A stretch of 64,000 nt of DNA from Alloyangia mangrovi (lineage in GTDB: Bacteria; Pseudomonadota; Alphaproteobacteria; Rhodobacterales; Rhodobacteraceae), in NCBI RefSeq assembly GCF_002300555.2, contig NZ_NTHN02000001.1:124001-188000 (forward strand). Direction: 5' to 3'. This document shows, in pieces, positions 8,604 through 15,577 of the stretch. Below the pieces are notes generated by a model that did no database searches, was not told where the DNA came from, and was given only the letters and a program-made list of their open reading frames with translations. Made by a program: the position numbers and the translations under genes. The first letter of the stretch is position 1, and each line of letters begins with the position of its first letter.

Positions 8604-10337
8604 TCATGATGCCGCCGCGCCCCCTGATTGGGCAGACGCGGCGCGCGCGGCTTCGCTGTCGAGAAGAGCCTTCTTCGACAGCTTGCCGACCGGGGTCTTC
8701 GGCAGGCTCTCGCAGATCTGGATGTGCTTGGGCATCTCGATGGGCGAGAGATATTCCTTGAGGAAGTCCTGCAGCGCGTCCTCGGGAGTCTCGAGGGGGG
8801 TCTTCAGCACCACGAACGCCTTGGGCGCGCTGCCGCGATAGGCGTCCGGCACGCCGATCACCGCGGCCTCGGCCACCGCCGGGTGCTGGTAGAGGGCTTC
8901 TTCGATGACCCGCGGGTAGACGTTGTAGCCGCTGCAGAGGATCACGTCCTTGATCCGGTCGACGATGAAATAGAAGCCGTCCTCGTCGACATAGCCGACA
9001 TCCCCGGTCCGCAGCGCGCCGTCGACGAAGGTCGCACGAGTCTCGTCAGGGCGGTTCCAATAGCCCTGCATGACCTGCGGGCCGCGCACGCAGAGCTCGC
9101 CCTTTTCATGTGGTCCGCACAGGCGGGTCGGGTCGGCGAGATCGCGGATCTCCACCTGCGTGCCGGCCAGCGGCTTGCCGATTGATCCGTCGCGCGCGCT
9201 GCCGTCGAAGGGGTTGCAGCAGACCACCGGCGAGCTTTCGGACAGGCCGTAGCCTTCGCTGAGGCGGCAGCCGCTCAGGGCCTCGAAGCCGCGGCGGACC
9301 TCGCCCGGCAGGGGCGCGCCTCCCGAGATGCAGCAGCGCAGCGAGGACAGATCCGCCGGGCGCTTCTCGAGCGCGTGGTTGATCGCGGTGTAGAGCGTCG
9401 GCACGCCGGGAAAGAGCGTCGGCTTCTGGCGCTCGATCACCTTGATCGTTCCCTCGATGTCGAAGCGCGGCACCAGGATGATCTCGGCGGCGATCCGCAC
9501 GGCGAGGTTCATCGCCACGGTCATGCCGAAGACATGGAACAGCGGCAGCACCGCCAGAACCCGCTCCTCGCCCATTTTGGGAGCGGGCAGCCGCTGGAGG
9601 ATCTGCTCGGCATTGGCGACGATATTGGCGTGGGTCAGCATCGCGCCCTTGGAAAGCCCGGTTGTTCCGCCGGTGTATTGCAGGGTGGCAAGGTCGGTCT
9701 CGGGGGTGATCGCGGGCGGGGTCACGGCGCCGGGCGTCCGGGTCAGCTGCCGGAAAGAGATGTGCCGGGCATCGGTGGGAATGCGGGCAAGCTCGTGGCG
9801 TTTCAGAAGCGGGAAGAGCAGTCCCTTGAGCGGGGGCAACATCTCGGCCATCGGACAGATGACCAGCCGCTCCAGCGCGCCGCGCCCGAGCTGCGCCGCC
9901 ACCTTGGGATAGATCGCGGCCAAATCCGTGGTGACCATGAGCGAAATGCCCGAGTCCTCGATCTGGTGCTGCAGCTCGCGGGGGGCATAGAGCGGGTTGA
10001 AGTTCACCACCGTGCCGCCGGCCTTGAGCACCGCGAAGTAGCAGATGACGAAGGCAGGCATGTTGGGCAGGCAGAGCCCGACGCGGACACCCTTGGTGAC
10101 GCCTTGCTGCGCAAAACCCGCAGCCGCCCGGTCAACAAGCGCGCCGAGCTCCCGATAGCTGTAGCGGCGCCCGAGGAAATGCATGGCGGGGCGATCGCCG
10201 TGCAGGCGCACCGCGCTGTCGAGGAGCGCGGAGACGGTTCCGGCGAGGGTGGGCATCTCGCCCGCGGCGGGCTCGGACGCACCCGTGGCATCCCGGGGCG
10301 GGATCAGAGTGTCGGGTGCGATGTCATTCGGGCTCAT
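8604..10337 (-). CDS. fadD: Long-chain acyl-CoA synthetase (AMP-forming)
   Basis: Adenylate-forming enzyme that activates fatty acids to acyl-CoA. The P-loop-like motif YTGGTTGLSKGA lies at about residues 221-232, GYGLSESSPVV follows, then the hinge and A8 region (TGDVGYVDEDGFYFIVDRIKD) and the C-terminal lysine in PKTPVGKLSKKAL. The start at 10337 gives 577 residues and has GGAG 9 nt upstream; an in-frame ATG at 10400 lacks a clear ribosome site and adds a 21-residue tail. It is downstream of fadL and upstream of the MerR gene, so uptake, activation and regulation are adjacent. Confidence 0.9.
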   Translation of the reverse strand: MSPNDIAPDTLIPPRDATGASEPAAGEMPTLAGTVSALLDSAVRLHGDRPAMHFLGRRYSYRELGALVDRAAAGFAQQGVTKGVRVGLCLPNMPAFVICYFAVLKAGGTVVNFNPLYAPRELQHQIEDSGISLMVTTDLAAIYPKVAAQLGRGALERLVICPMAEMLPPLKGLLFPLLKRHELARIPTDARHISFRQLTRTPGAVTPPAITPETDLATLQYTGGTTGLSKGAMLTHANIVANAEQILQRLPAPKMGEERVLAVLPLFHVFGMTVAMNLAVRIAAEIILVPRFDIEGTIKVIERQKPTLFPGVPTLYTAINHALEKRPADLSSLRCCISGGAPLPGEVRRGFEALSGCRLSEGYGLSESSPVVCCNPFDGSARDGSIGKPLAGTQVEIRDLADPTRLCGPHEKGELCVRGPQVMQGYWNRPDETRATFVDGALRTGDVGYVDEDGFYFIVDRIKDVILCSGYNVYPRVIEEALYQHPAVAEAAVIGVPDAYRGSAPKAFVVLKTPLETPEDALQDFLKEYLSPIEMPKHIQICESLPKTPVGKLSKKALLDSEAARAASAQSGGAAAS

Positions 10338-10496
10338 GAGCAAGGGCTCCGGGTACAGGACGGCTGGTCCGGCGCTCGGGGAGCGCAGGCTGTTGGTCAT
10401 GGCCAGGGATCCCGGACATGGCTCTTTCGTTGGGGTGGCAGGTGCCCTCCGGTGCCCCGCGCATCGCATGTGCCATGCGCGGGGTCCGGTGGCGGA

Positions 10497-11774
10497 TCAG
10501 AACCTGTAGGTCAGGCTGGCACTCAGGATATCGGCGTGGCCTTCATAGGTGCCCTTGAGGGTGCCGAAGGCGGTCGTTTCCTCAATGTCGGCGTCGTCGA
10601 AGAAGATATGCGTGTAACCGAAGTTGATCGTCCGATCCGGCGCGAACTCGTAGCTGTAGCCCAGCGATGCCCAGTAGCGGTCGGAATCGGGGATCCGGGC
10701 TGTCCGATTGTCGTTCGGCACCGGGCTCTGGTCGTAGGCGACACCGAAATGGATCGTGTGGTTCTCGCGCGGCTTGTAGTCAGCCCCGAGGGCGACGAAC
10801 CAGGAGTCGTGCCAGTTTTCTTCGGTGACGCTGTCGGCCCGGCCATCGTCGAATTTCACCCGCAGCTCGTCGAAAGTCGACCAGTTCGTCCACGAGACGT
10901 CGCCCATCACCGCCCATTGCGGGTTTATCTCATGATAGGCCCCGATGGACACGACATCGGGCATGGTCACTTCGGCCTCGGCATCGGAGCTTCGAAGCGC
11001 CGGCACCGCGGAGACATAGGCATCCGGCACGCCGGTGATCTTGGCGGTGCCCTCGAGCGTGTATTTCGCCTTGGAGCGATAGCTCAATCCGACCCGCGTC
11101 GTCGGCGCGATGTCGTAGAGCAGGCCCAGCGTGAAGCCGTATCCGTAGCCGTCGCCGGTCAGTTCCGATTTCCCGTCGCCGAGACCGAGCGTCGTGAGAT
11201 TAAGCGCGTTCGATAGCGTAGCGTCGGCATGGCCGATCTGGATGCCGGCCCCCAGCGACAGCTGGTCGGTTGCCTGCCAGGCGATGCTCGGTGTCAGGAC
11301 GAGGTTCTGGATCTCGCTCTCGATGGCGAAATAGCGGCCTTTCCAGTCCTCGTCGTACTCGGTGGCAAGGCCGAAGGGCACGGTCAGCGAAAGACCCGCC
11401 TTGATCGTGGGCGTGAGGTCGATGAGGCCGTAGAACGCCGGGACGAGCGTGCTCTCGCCCGCGTCTCCGCCGCTGTTGCCGGAATAGCTGAAACCGGCCA
11501 CTCCCGCGTCGCCCGAGAAGCGGATCGACGGGGCGATATAGTTCAGGTCAATCTGGGCCTGCGTGCCCGGGATATGCGTCATCCCGGCGGGGTTGGTGTA
11601 GATCGTGGACAGGTCCGTCGCCTTGGCGGTCGCGCCGGAAAAGGCCGTACCCACGCCTTCGGCGCTCATCTCACGTAACTGGAACCCGGCGGCATTCGCC
11701 TTGTCCGTCAATGGCAAGAGCGCAATCACTGCTCCTGCCGCCACAATAGCGGAATGCTTCACGCATCCAGACAT
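10497..11774 (-). CDS. fadL: FadL/OmpP1 family outer membrane fatty acid transporter
   Basis: A 425-residue outer-membrane beta-barrel protein. The signal peptide is residues 1-28 (cleavage near ANA-AGF). The mature N-terminus AGFQLREMSAEGVGTAFSG and the NPAGM motif are FadL-family hallmarks, many alternating aromatic strands follow, and the chain ends SLTYRF with the terminal phenylalanine typical of barrel proteins. It passes long-chain fatty acids or other hydrophobic substrates across the outer membrane. It is the first gene of the minus-strand fad run and has the large palindrome 60 bp upstream. Confidence 0.9.
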   Translation of the reverse strand: MSGCVKHSAIVAAGAVIALLPLTDKANAAGFQLREMSAEGVGTAFSGATAKATDLSTIYTNPAGMTHIPGTQAQIDLNYIAPSIRFSGDAGVAGFSYSGNSGGDAGESTLVPAFYGLIDLTPTIKAGLSLTVPFGLATEYDEDWKGRYFAIESEIQNLVLTPSIAWQATDQLSLGAGIQIGHADATLSNALNLTTLGLGDGKSELTGDGYGYGFTLGLLYDIAPTTRVGLSYRSKAKYTLEGTAKITGVPDAYVSAVPALRSSDAEAEVTMPDVVSIGAYHEINPQWAVMGDVSWTNWSTFDELRVKFDDGRADSVTEENWHDSWFVALGADYKPRENHTIHFGVAYDQSPVPNDNRTARIPDSDRYWASLGYSYEFAPDRTINFGYTHIFFDDADIEETTAFGTLKGTYEGHADILSASLTYRF

Positions 11775-11833
11775 TGATCGCTCCTCCCTAAAAACGATCG
11801 GATTTCTGAAATCCGTAAGCTTTGGTAGCGATG

Positions 11834-11871
11834 CATAACCAATACGTCAACAGGTTTACGTAATGGTTATG
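11834..11871 (-). promoter_or_regulatory. 38-bp inverted repeat upstream of fadL, candidate operator
   Basis: Arms CATAACCAATACGT and ACGTAATGGTTATG match at 13 of 14 positions around a 10-nt spacer. Read on the minus strand, TTGACG lies in this element and could be a -35 for fadL, with TACCAA 17 bp on as a weak -10. The ACGTCAA/TTTACGT core recalls sites of MerR regulators that control acyl-CoA degradation (LiuR type), and a MerR gene lies in the same locus. The pairing of site and regulator is inference. Confidence 0.6.
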
Positions 11872-12232
11872 TCGAGTGGCTCGCCAGGATCGAGACCGCG
11901 CAAGCGCTATTTAAAGGCGATGCGCGATCTGGTTCACGTTTGGCCGGAATTTACGCTGCGTCGCGGCGGGTTGCAGGCCTTTGCGCCGGCCTGAGGAAAG
12001 TGCGACGGATTGTCCGGCCAGATTCTGGCCGGCATGCTGGGAGGTGGGTCGGTCAGAAGGTGGCGCTTTGGGAGGAGCGGCCATCTCCAGCGATCCGGTC
12101 GCCTCTCGAGGAGAAGGGGCGGCCGGACGAGCGCTCCGGCGCCTTTGGAGCGGCTTGGCAGGTCAGTGAAGAGCCGGGCCATGTCTAGCTGCGGTATGCA
12201 TGCAACACAAAACAGGTCTGCAAAGCTGACCG
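11872..12232. other. Intergenic region without a supported gene
   Basis: About 360 bp between the fadL palindrome and the small-RNA promoter. Several overlapping open frames of 60-105 codons exist on both strands, but they are arginine- and glycine-rich with no recognisable domain and no good ribosome site, so I call none of them. In particular there is no DUF1127 gene of the kind that precedes CcsR-type RNAs in Rhodobacter. Confidence 0.5.
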
Positions 12233-12261
12233 TTGTGCTGCAAAGCAGCATTGTGTAGATA
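12233..12261 (+). promoter_or_regulatory. Candidate promoter of the hairpin small RNA
   Basis: TTGTGC at 12233-12238 and TAGATA at 12256-12261 are separated by exactly 17 bp. The predicted start falls just before the first of three consecutive perfect hairpins. The spacer itself contains a small hairpin (GCTGC-AAA-GCAGC). It is inferred from spacing and position only. Confidence 0.45.
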
Positions 12262-12265
12262 TGTT

Positions 12266-12465
12266 CTCAAGACGCAGAGATGCGTCTGCGAGTTTCCCGG
12301 GGTTCTCTCCTCCTCCCTGAACCCCGGAAATTGGCGGCGACCCTTCTCCTCCTCCCTTGGGTCGCCGCCGCACTCACCTCCTGATCGCAAGACATTTGAA
12401 TGGCTCTGCCAACCTGCGAAGCCCGCGGTAACGTCGTGGCCGCGCGGGCCAATTGGCAGGTTTTT
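12266..12465 (+). ncRNA. CcsR/cuckoo-type small RNA with two anti-Shine-Dalgarno loops
   Basis: Three perfect hairpins occur in a row. The first (12270-12287) has arms AGACGCA/TGCGTCT and a GAGA loop. The second (12297-12327) has arms CCGGGGTTC/GAACCCCGG and a 13-nt loop containing CCTCCTCCC at 12309-12317. The third (12333-12369) has arms GGCGGCGACCC/GGGTCGCCGCC and a 15-nt loop containing CCTCCTCCC at 12348-12356. Two stem-loops that each expose CCUCCUCCC are the defining feature of the alphaproteobacterial CcsR (UpsM-linked) or cuckoo RNAs, which bind ribosome-site-like sequences. A further CACCTCCTGA follows at 12375-12384. The 3' end is placed at the terminator-like structure; a shorter RNA ending near 12372 by processing is equally possible. 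Confidence 0.7.
12406..12465 (+). terminator. Terminator-like structure after the small RNA
   Basis: An outer stem CTGCCAA (12406-12412) with TTGGCAG (12453-12459) encloses an inner stem GCCCGCG (12421-12427) with CGCGGGC (12443-12449), and is followed by GTTTTT. It could end the small RNA; the compound stem is unusual for an intrinsic terminator. Confidence 0.45.
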
Positions 12466-12556
12466 GCCGTTTCCGGTCATGATATTGGCGGATGCTTGCA
12501 ATGCCCGCGGGCTGGCGCAGTCTGATCCCGATTGGCTTCGGGAGATTTTGGCCATT

Positions 12557-12751
12557 ATGCAAAGACCGCGTTTTCAAGCCGGTACGAGAGTTCTCGTGCA
12601 GCCAAAGAAGAGACGGCCGCGGGAGATTGGACTTGTCACGGACGGACCGATGATCGTGTCGGGCGATCCCTTCTTCAAGGTCGAGACCAGCGAGATTGCG
12701 GCTTGGTACTCTGTCGAGCACATTCGTCCCTACCTCAGGGTTGTCGAATAG
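12557..12751 (+). CDS. Small hypothetical protein (64 aa)
   Basis: I do not recognise this protein. The frame begins MQRPRFQAGTRVLVQPKKRR and ends EHIRPYLRVVE; the basic N-terminal half followed by short beta-like stretches (VLVQ, EIGLVTD, MIVSG) looks like a small KOW/SH3-like barrel, similar in style to YodC/DUF2158 proteins, but I cannot assign it. The ATG at 12557 has GGGAGA 11 nt upstream. The frame stays open upstream to 12233, but that part overlaps the hairpin RNA and is low in recognisable protein features, so the short form is preferred. Confidence 0.4.
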   Translation: MQRPRFQAGTRVLVQPKKRRPREIGLVTDGPMIVSGDPFFKVETSEIAAWYSVEHIRPYLRVVE

Positions 12752-12872
12752 CTCCGGGCGCGCGTCGGCGCTCCCTCTGCTCATGCCACCTGCGCCCGGG
12801 CTGGCCGAGCTTGGGCGGAGTGGTGGCATTGTTCCCCCGACCTCTCAGGGAAGAACCTCTGCTAAGCGGGGT

Positions 12873-13376
12873 TCACGAGGGAGGCTGCAGCCTGGTGTCG
12901 AGCGTGAAACGGGTCTGCTGGACATCGTCGTAAAGTCCCTCAGCCTGGTCCGCGTCCATGAGCAGGTTCCAACTGAAACGGGACACAGCCGAGGGAATCA
13001 GGAAGCACCCATGCCTTGCCAGCAGGTCGTTTCCGAACTTCTGCTGGTTGCGGCTGAGCGGCGCCGGGCTGATCCAATGCGGGTTGGGGATGTCGTCGGG
13101 GTAGACGACATGGAGCTTTGCCGGCGCGACGATCCGCGCCGAGGTGAGGAAGTGGGGAGCGATGTCCAGCGCCTCGAATCCCTTGTGAACCGCGACCTCA
13201 AGGCAGGCGGTGGCAGGGTCGAGGGACGCATAGATCGCCCGCACTCCCGAGGTATTCCACCGGCCACCGACGCGGAAGGCGCCCTCGCCGGTGAACCATG
13301 TCTGGTAGTGCTTTTTCTGGTCGATGCGCCAGAATCTGAAGTCTCCGGTCCCGAGGGGCGGCGGCAGGGGCGTCAT
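12873..13376 (-). CDS. RES domain toxin (NAD-degrading)
   Basis: A 167-residue RES-domain protein. The name-giving arginine, glutamate and serine can be placed in FRFWRI/GGRWNTSG, ATACLEVAVHK and the later SAVSRFSWN segment; IYASLDPATACLEV is the characteristic core. RES toxins related to MbcT arrest growth by consuming NAD+. The start codon overlaps the stop of the preceding Xre-family antitoxin as ATGA, the usual antitoxin-first order. The product acts in the cytoplasm and should be held inactive by its neighbour. NAD phosphorolysis versus hydrolysis cannot be decided from sequence. Confidence 0.9.
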   Translation of the reverse strand: MTPLPPPLGTGDFRFWRIDQKKHYQTWFTGEGAFRVGGRWNTSGVRAIYASLDPATACLEVAVHKGFEALDIAPHFLTSARIVAPAKLHVVYPDDIPNPHWISPAPLSRNQQKFGNDLLARHGCFLIPSAVSRFSWNLLMDADQAEGLYDDVQQTRFTLDTRLQPPS

Positions 13377-13840
13377 GTATAGACCCCGTACTCCATGCGG
13401 GTCAGGTATTCTTCAACCACTTCCGCTCCGGCAGAGGTTGCGACAAGGTCGATCGGGCAGCGGCGCTCCAAGCCGATCGCCGGCTTGTTCATCCAGTCCA
13501 CCGCGGCGGCTTCGGAGCCAAGGACCTCGATCGCCTTGCCGAAGATCTCGGCGAAGCGCCAGGCACGACTGCTCTGTTCGCGGCTGAGCAACTCATCCGC
13601 GCCCTTGGCCTTCATCCGCTGCAGGGTCCGCACGGAAATCCCGACCGCATTGTATAGGGCCGGGCCCTGATCAAGGAACCCGACCGAGGAGACGAGATGC
13701 AGGAGCGCGCCCGCCGGCAGCCCCTTCATCAGGACCTCATGCGCGTCGAGCGCGCTGTTGACCTTGGCCTCCATGGTCTTCTCGCCCCCGAGGAGGTGGA
13801 CGGCGCGGCCGATGTCGCTGTCGAAATGAGTGGCTTCCAT
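13373..13840 (-). CDS. Xre/MbcA/ParS family antitoxin (DUF2384)
   Basis: A 155-residue antitoxin. The N-terminal part (about 25-95) is a helical Xre-like region with VGISVRTLQRMKAKG as recognition segment; the C-terminal DUF2384 domain carries WMNKPAIGLERRCPIDLVAT and ends VEEYLTRMEYGVYT, the highly typical tail that binds RES toxins. The ATG at 13840 is preceded at 7 nt by GGAGGGT (13847-13853), a strong ribosome site; upstream in-frame starts are rejected. It is co-transcribed with the toxin (4-bp overlap) and likely represses its own promoter through the repeat at 13865-13883. Confidence 0.9.
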   Translation of the reverse strand: MEATHFDSDIGRAVHLLGGEKTMEAKVNSALDAHEVLMKGLPAGALLHLVSSVGFLDQGPALYNAVGISVRTLQRMKAKGADELLSREQSSRAWRFAEIFGKAIEVLGSEAAAVDWMNKPAIGLERRCPIDLVATSAGAEVVEEYLTRMEYGVYT

Positions 13841-13864
13841 GTCATGACCCTCCATCGCGTCACA

Positions 13865-13883
13865 TGTCGCAATATATACGACA
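13865..13883 (-). promoter_or_regulatory. Candidate promoter/operator of the toxin-antitoxin pair
   Basis: An inverted repeat TGTCG/CGACA with a 9-nt AT-rich centre lies 25 bp upstream of the antitoxin start. On the minus strand the centre contains TATATT, a good -10 candidate, so a bound antitoxin would block transcription. This matches the usual autoregulation of RES-Xre modules; binding is inferred. Confidence 0.5.
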
Positions 13884-14093
13884 CGCGGCGCAAAGTTCAA
13901 GATGGCGGCCCGGCATGACGCGCGCTTCGGAAATGCCGGACAAAGCCCTTTGCGGGGTTCTCGTTTTGTGCTAGGAGGGGTCTCCGCCGGAAAATCCGGT
14001 GGACACCCGAACATCCAGCGCTTGCCAGTGGACGACATGTCTCGCCCTGCTGGGCTTGCCATGTCCGGGCAACGAAAAAGGGAGAACATTCAC

Positions 14094-14264
14094 ATGGGTA
14101 TTTTCAGCCGCGAACAGACCACCGCCATCGAGCGACTGCTGCAGCAGGGCGTGTCCGATTTCGACATTGCCCAGAAAATTTGTCCCGCCGGAGAGGATCC
14201 GGAGCTGCTGCTCGAGGCGGTTTCCATGCACCGCGACCGGCATGAAAAGGCCACCTTGGCCTGA
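14094..14264 (+). CDS. Small hypothetical protein (56 aa)
   Basis: Starts MGIFSREQTTAIERLLQQG and ends HRDRHEKATLA. It is an acidic, helical protein with no domain I recognise. The ATG has a strong ribosome site (AAAGGGAGA, 8 nt upstream), and a convincing intrinsic terminator follows 25 bp after the stop, so this is a well-delimited single-gene transcript. The frame is open further upstream, but only this start has a ribosome site. It lies divergent from the toxin-antitoxin pair. Function is unknown. Confidence 0.6.
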   Translation: MGIFSREQTTAIERLLQQGVSDFDIAQKICPAGEDPELLLEAVSMHRDRHEKATLA

Positions 14265-14288
14265 CGCCGATAGACAGCCTGATTTTCT

Positions 14289-14322
14289 GAGCCCGCTGGA
14301 GAGTTGCTCCGGTGGGCTCTTT
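14289..14322 (+). terminator. Intrinsic terminator after the 56-aa gene
   Basis: A 13-bp stem (GAGCCCGCTGGAG with CTCCGGTGGGCTC, two G-T wobbles) with a 5-nt loop is followed by TTTGATT. It lies 24 bp after the small-protein stop codon. Confidence 0.75.
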
Positions 14323-14423
14323 GATTCAGAGGCGGTGCGCCCTGTCGACCTGGGGGCCTGTTCCGGCGTTTGGCGATCGCCGATCATCGCGGCCAAGGCC
14401 GATGCCGCCGCTCTCGCGCGGCC

Positions 14424-15548
14424 TCAGAGGGCCGCGCGGTAGATGTCGTGAATATCCTCCACGCTCATGTCGCGCGGGTTGTTGTCCATGAGCCGCCGGA
14501 TGGCATGCGCCTCGCCAGCCCAGCCTTCCAGCGCGGGCGCTTCAGCGCCATGCGCCGAGAGGCGCATCTCCACGCCCAGATCGGCGCAGAACCCATGCGC
14601 CGCCATCAGCAGACCCTCGGGGCTGCCCGCCCCGGCCAGTCCGAGTGCGGCCGAGACCTCGGCGGTCTTTTCTGGGCGCACCGGCTGGTTGAAGGCCAGA
14701 ACATGCGGGAAGATGATCGCATTCGCCAGCCCGTGCGGCAGCGACAGGCGGGTGCCGAGCGGATAGGCCAGCGCATGGCCTGCGGCGGTGTTCACCGGCC
14801 CGAGGCAGAGGCCGCCGTAGTAGCTGGCCAGCATCATCCCCGCCCGCGCCTCGGAATCGGCGCCGTTCTCGACCGCGCGTCGAAGGAACCTGCCGACCAG
14901 AGAGATGCCGAGCCGTGCGTAGGCGTCGATCAGGTCGTGGGCGCGGATGTTGGTGAAGGCCTCGACGCAATGCGCCATGGCGTCGATCCCGGTCGCTGCG
15001 GTGACCGCGGGCGGTACGGAGTAGGTTAGCTCGGGGTCAAGAATGGCGATATCGGCCAGCAGGTAGGGGCTCTCAACCGCCACCTTGGACTTCGTCTCGG
15101 GATCGGTCAGCAGCGCGCGGATGCCGGCCTCCGAGCCTGTACCGGCGGTGGTGGCCACCTGGGCGAGTCTGGTGCGGCGTCCGGAGACCCTGTTCGGCCC
15201 GGCCACCTCCGCCAGAGCCTGCGGGCTGTCCCAGAGCGCGGCGGTCAGCTTGGCCACGTCGAGCACCGAGCCGCCGCCCAGGCCGACCACGAGGTCGGGA
15301 CCATGCGCGCGGGCCACCTCGAGCACCGCTTCGAACGCGGGAATGTCGGGCTCGGGCGGGACGTTGTCGATCACACGGACGTCGCCGCTCAGGCCGAGGC
15401 GCTCGACATATTGCTGCGTCGGGCCGCTGGCGATGACCAAGGGGCGCGCGGCCCCCTCGGCCCAGGTGCCGAGCGTACGCGCTGCGCCGGTGCCGATTTC
15501 GAGCCGTGGCGGCTGGTGCAGGGTGATGGGGCGGTCCATGCCGAACAT
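14424..15548 (-). CDS. Iron-containing alcohol dehydrogenase (maleylacetate-reductase-like)
   Basis: A 374-residue group III alcohol dehydrogenase. GGGS at 91-94 is the cofactor motif, TTAGTGSE (133-140) is typical, and the metal ligands are visible as D189, H193, H258 and H272 with the spacing expected for this family. Such enzymes oxidise alcohols or reduce aldehydes, ketones or maleylacetate with NAD(P)H. It starts 30 bp after the sialidase-like gene on the same strand and likely forms an operon with it, divergent from a peptide-type ABC importer. The real substrate is unknown; a sugar-acid or keto-acid derivative is an inference from the context. Confidence 0.85.
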   Translation of the reverse strand: MFGMDRPITLHQPPRLEIGTGAARTLGTWAEGAARPLVIASGPTQQYVERLGLSGDVRVIDNVPPEPDIPAFEAVLEVARAHGPDLVVGLGGGSVLDVAKLTAALWDSPQALAEVAGPNRVSGRRTRLAQVATTAGTGSEAGIRALLTDPETKSKVAVESPYLLADIAILDPELTYSVPPAVTAATGIDAMAHCVEAFTNIRAHDLIDAYARLGISLVGRFLRRAVENGADSEARAGMMLASYYGGLCLGPVNTAAGHALAYPLGTRLSLPHGLANAIIFPHVLAFNQPVRPEKTAEVSAALGLAGAGSPEGLLMAAHGFCADLGVEMRLSAHGAEAPALEGWAGEAHAIRRLMDNNPRDMSVEDIHDIYRAAL

Positions 15549-15577
15549 TGCGGGTCTCCTTCGTGCGGGAACAGGGC

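Noticed and set aside
9375-11216. 613-codon plus-strand frame opposite fadD and fadL
   Set aside because: It spans two genes and the gap between them on the other strand and is rich in arginine, glycine and histidine with no domain; the opposite strand encodes clear fadD and fadL products.
12233-12556. N-terminal extension of the 64-aa protein through the hairpin region
   Set aside because: It would translate the small-RNA hairpins, has no ribosome site, and reads as a proline/serine-rich stretch without protein character.
13841-14089. Longer antitoxin starting at 14089
   Set aside because: The extra N-terminus is unlike the family, while the ATG at 13840 has a strong GGAGGG ribosome site and gives the usual length.
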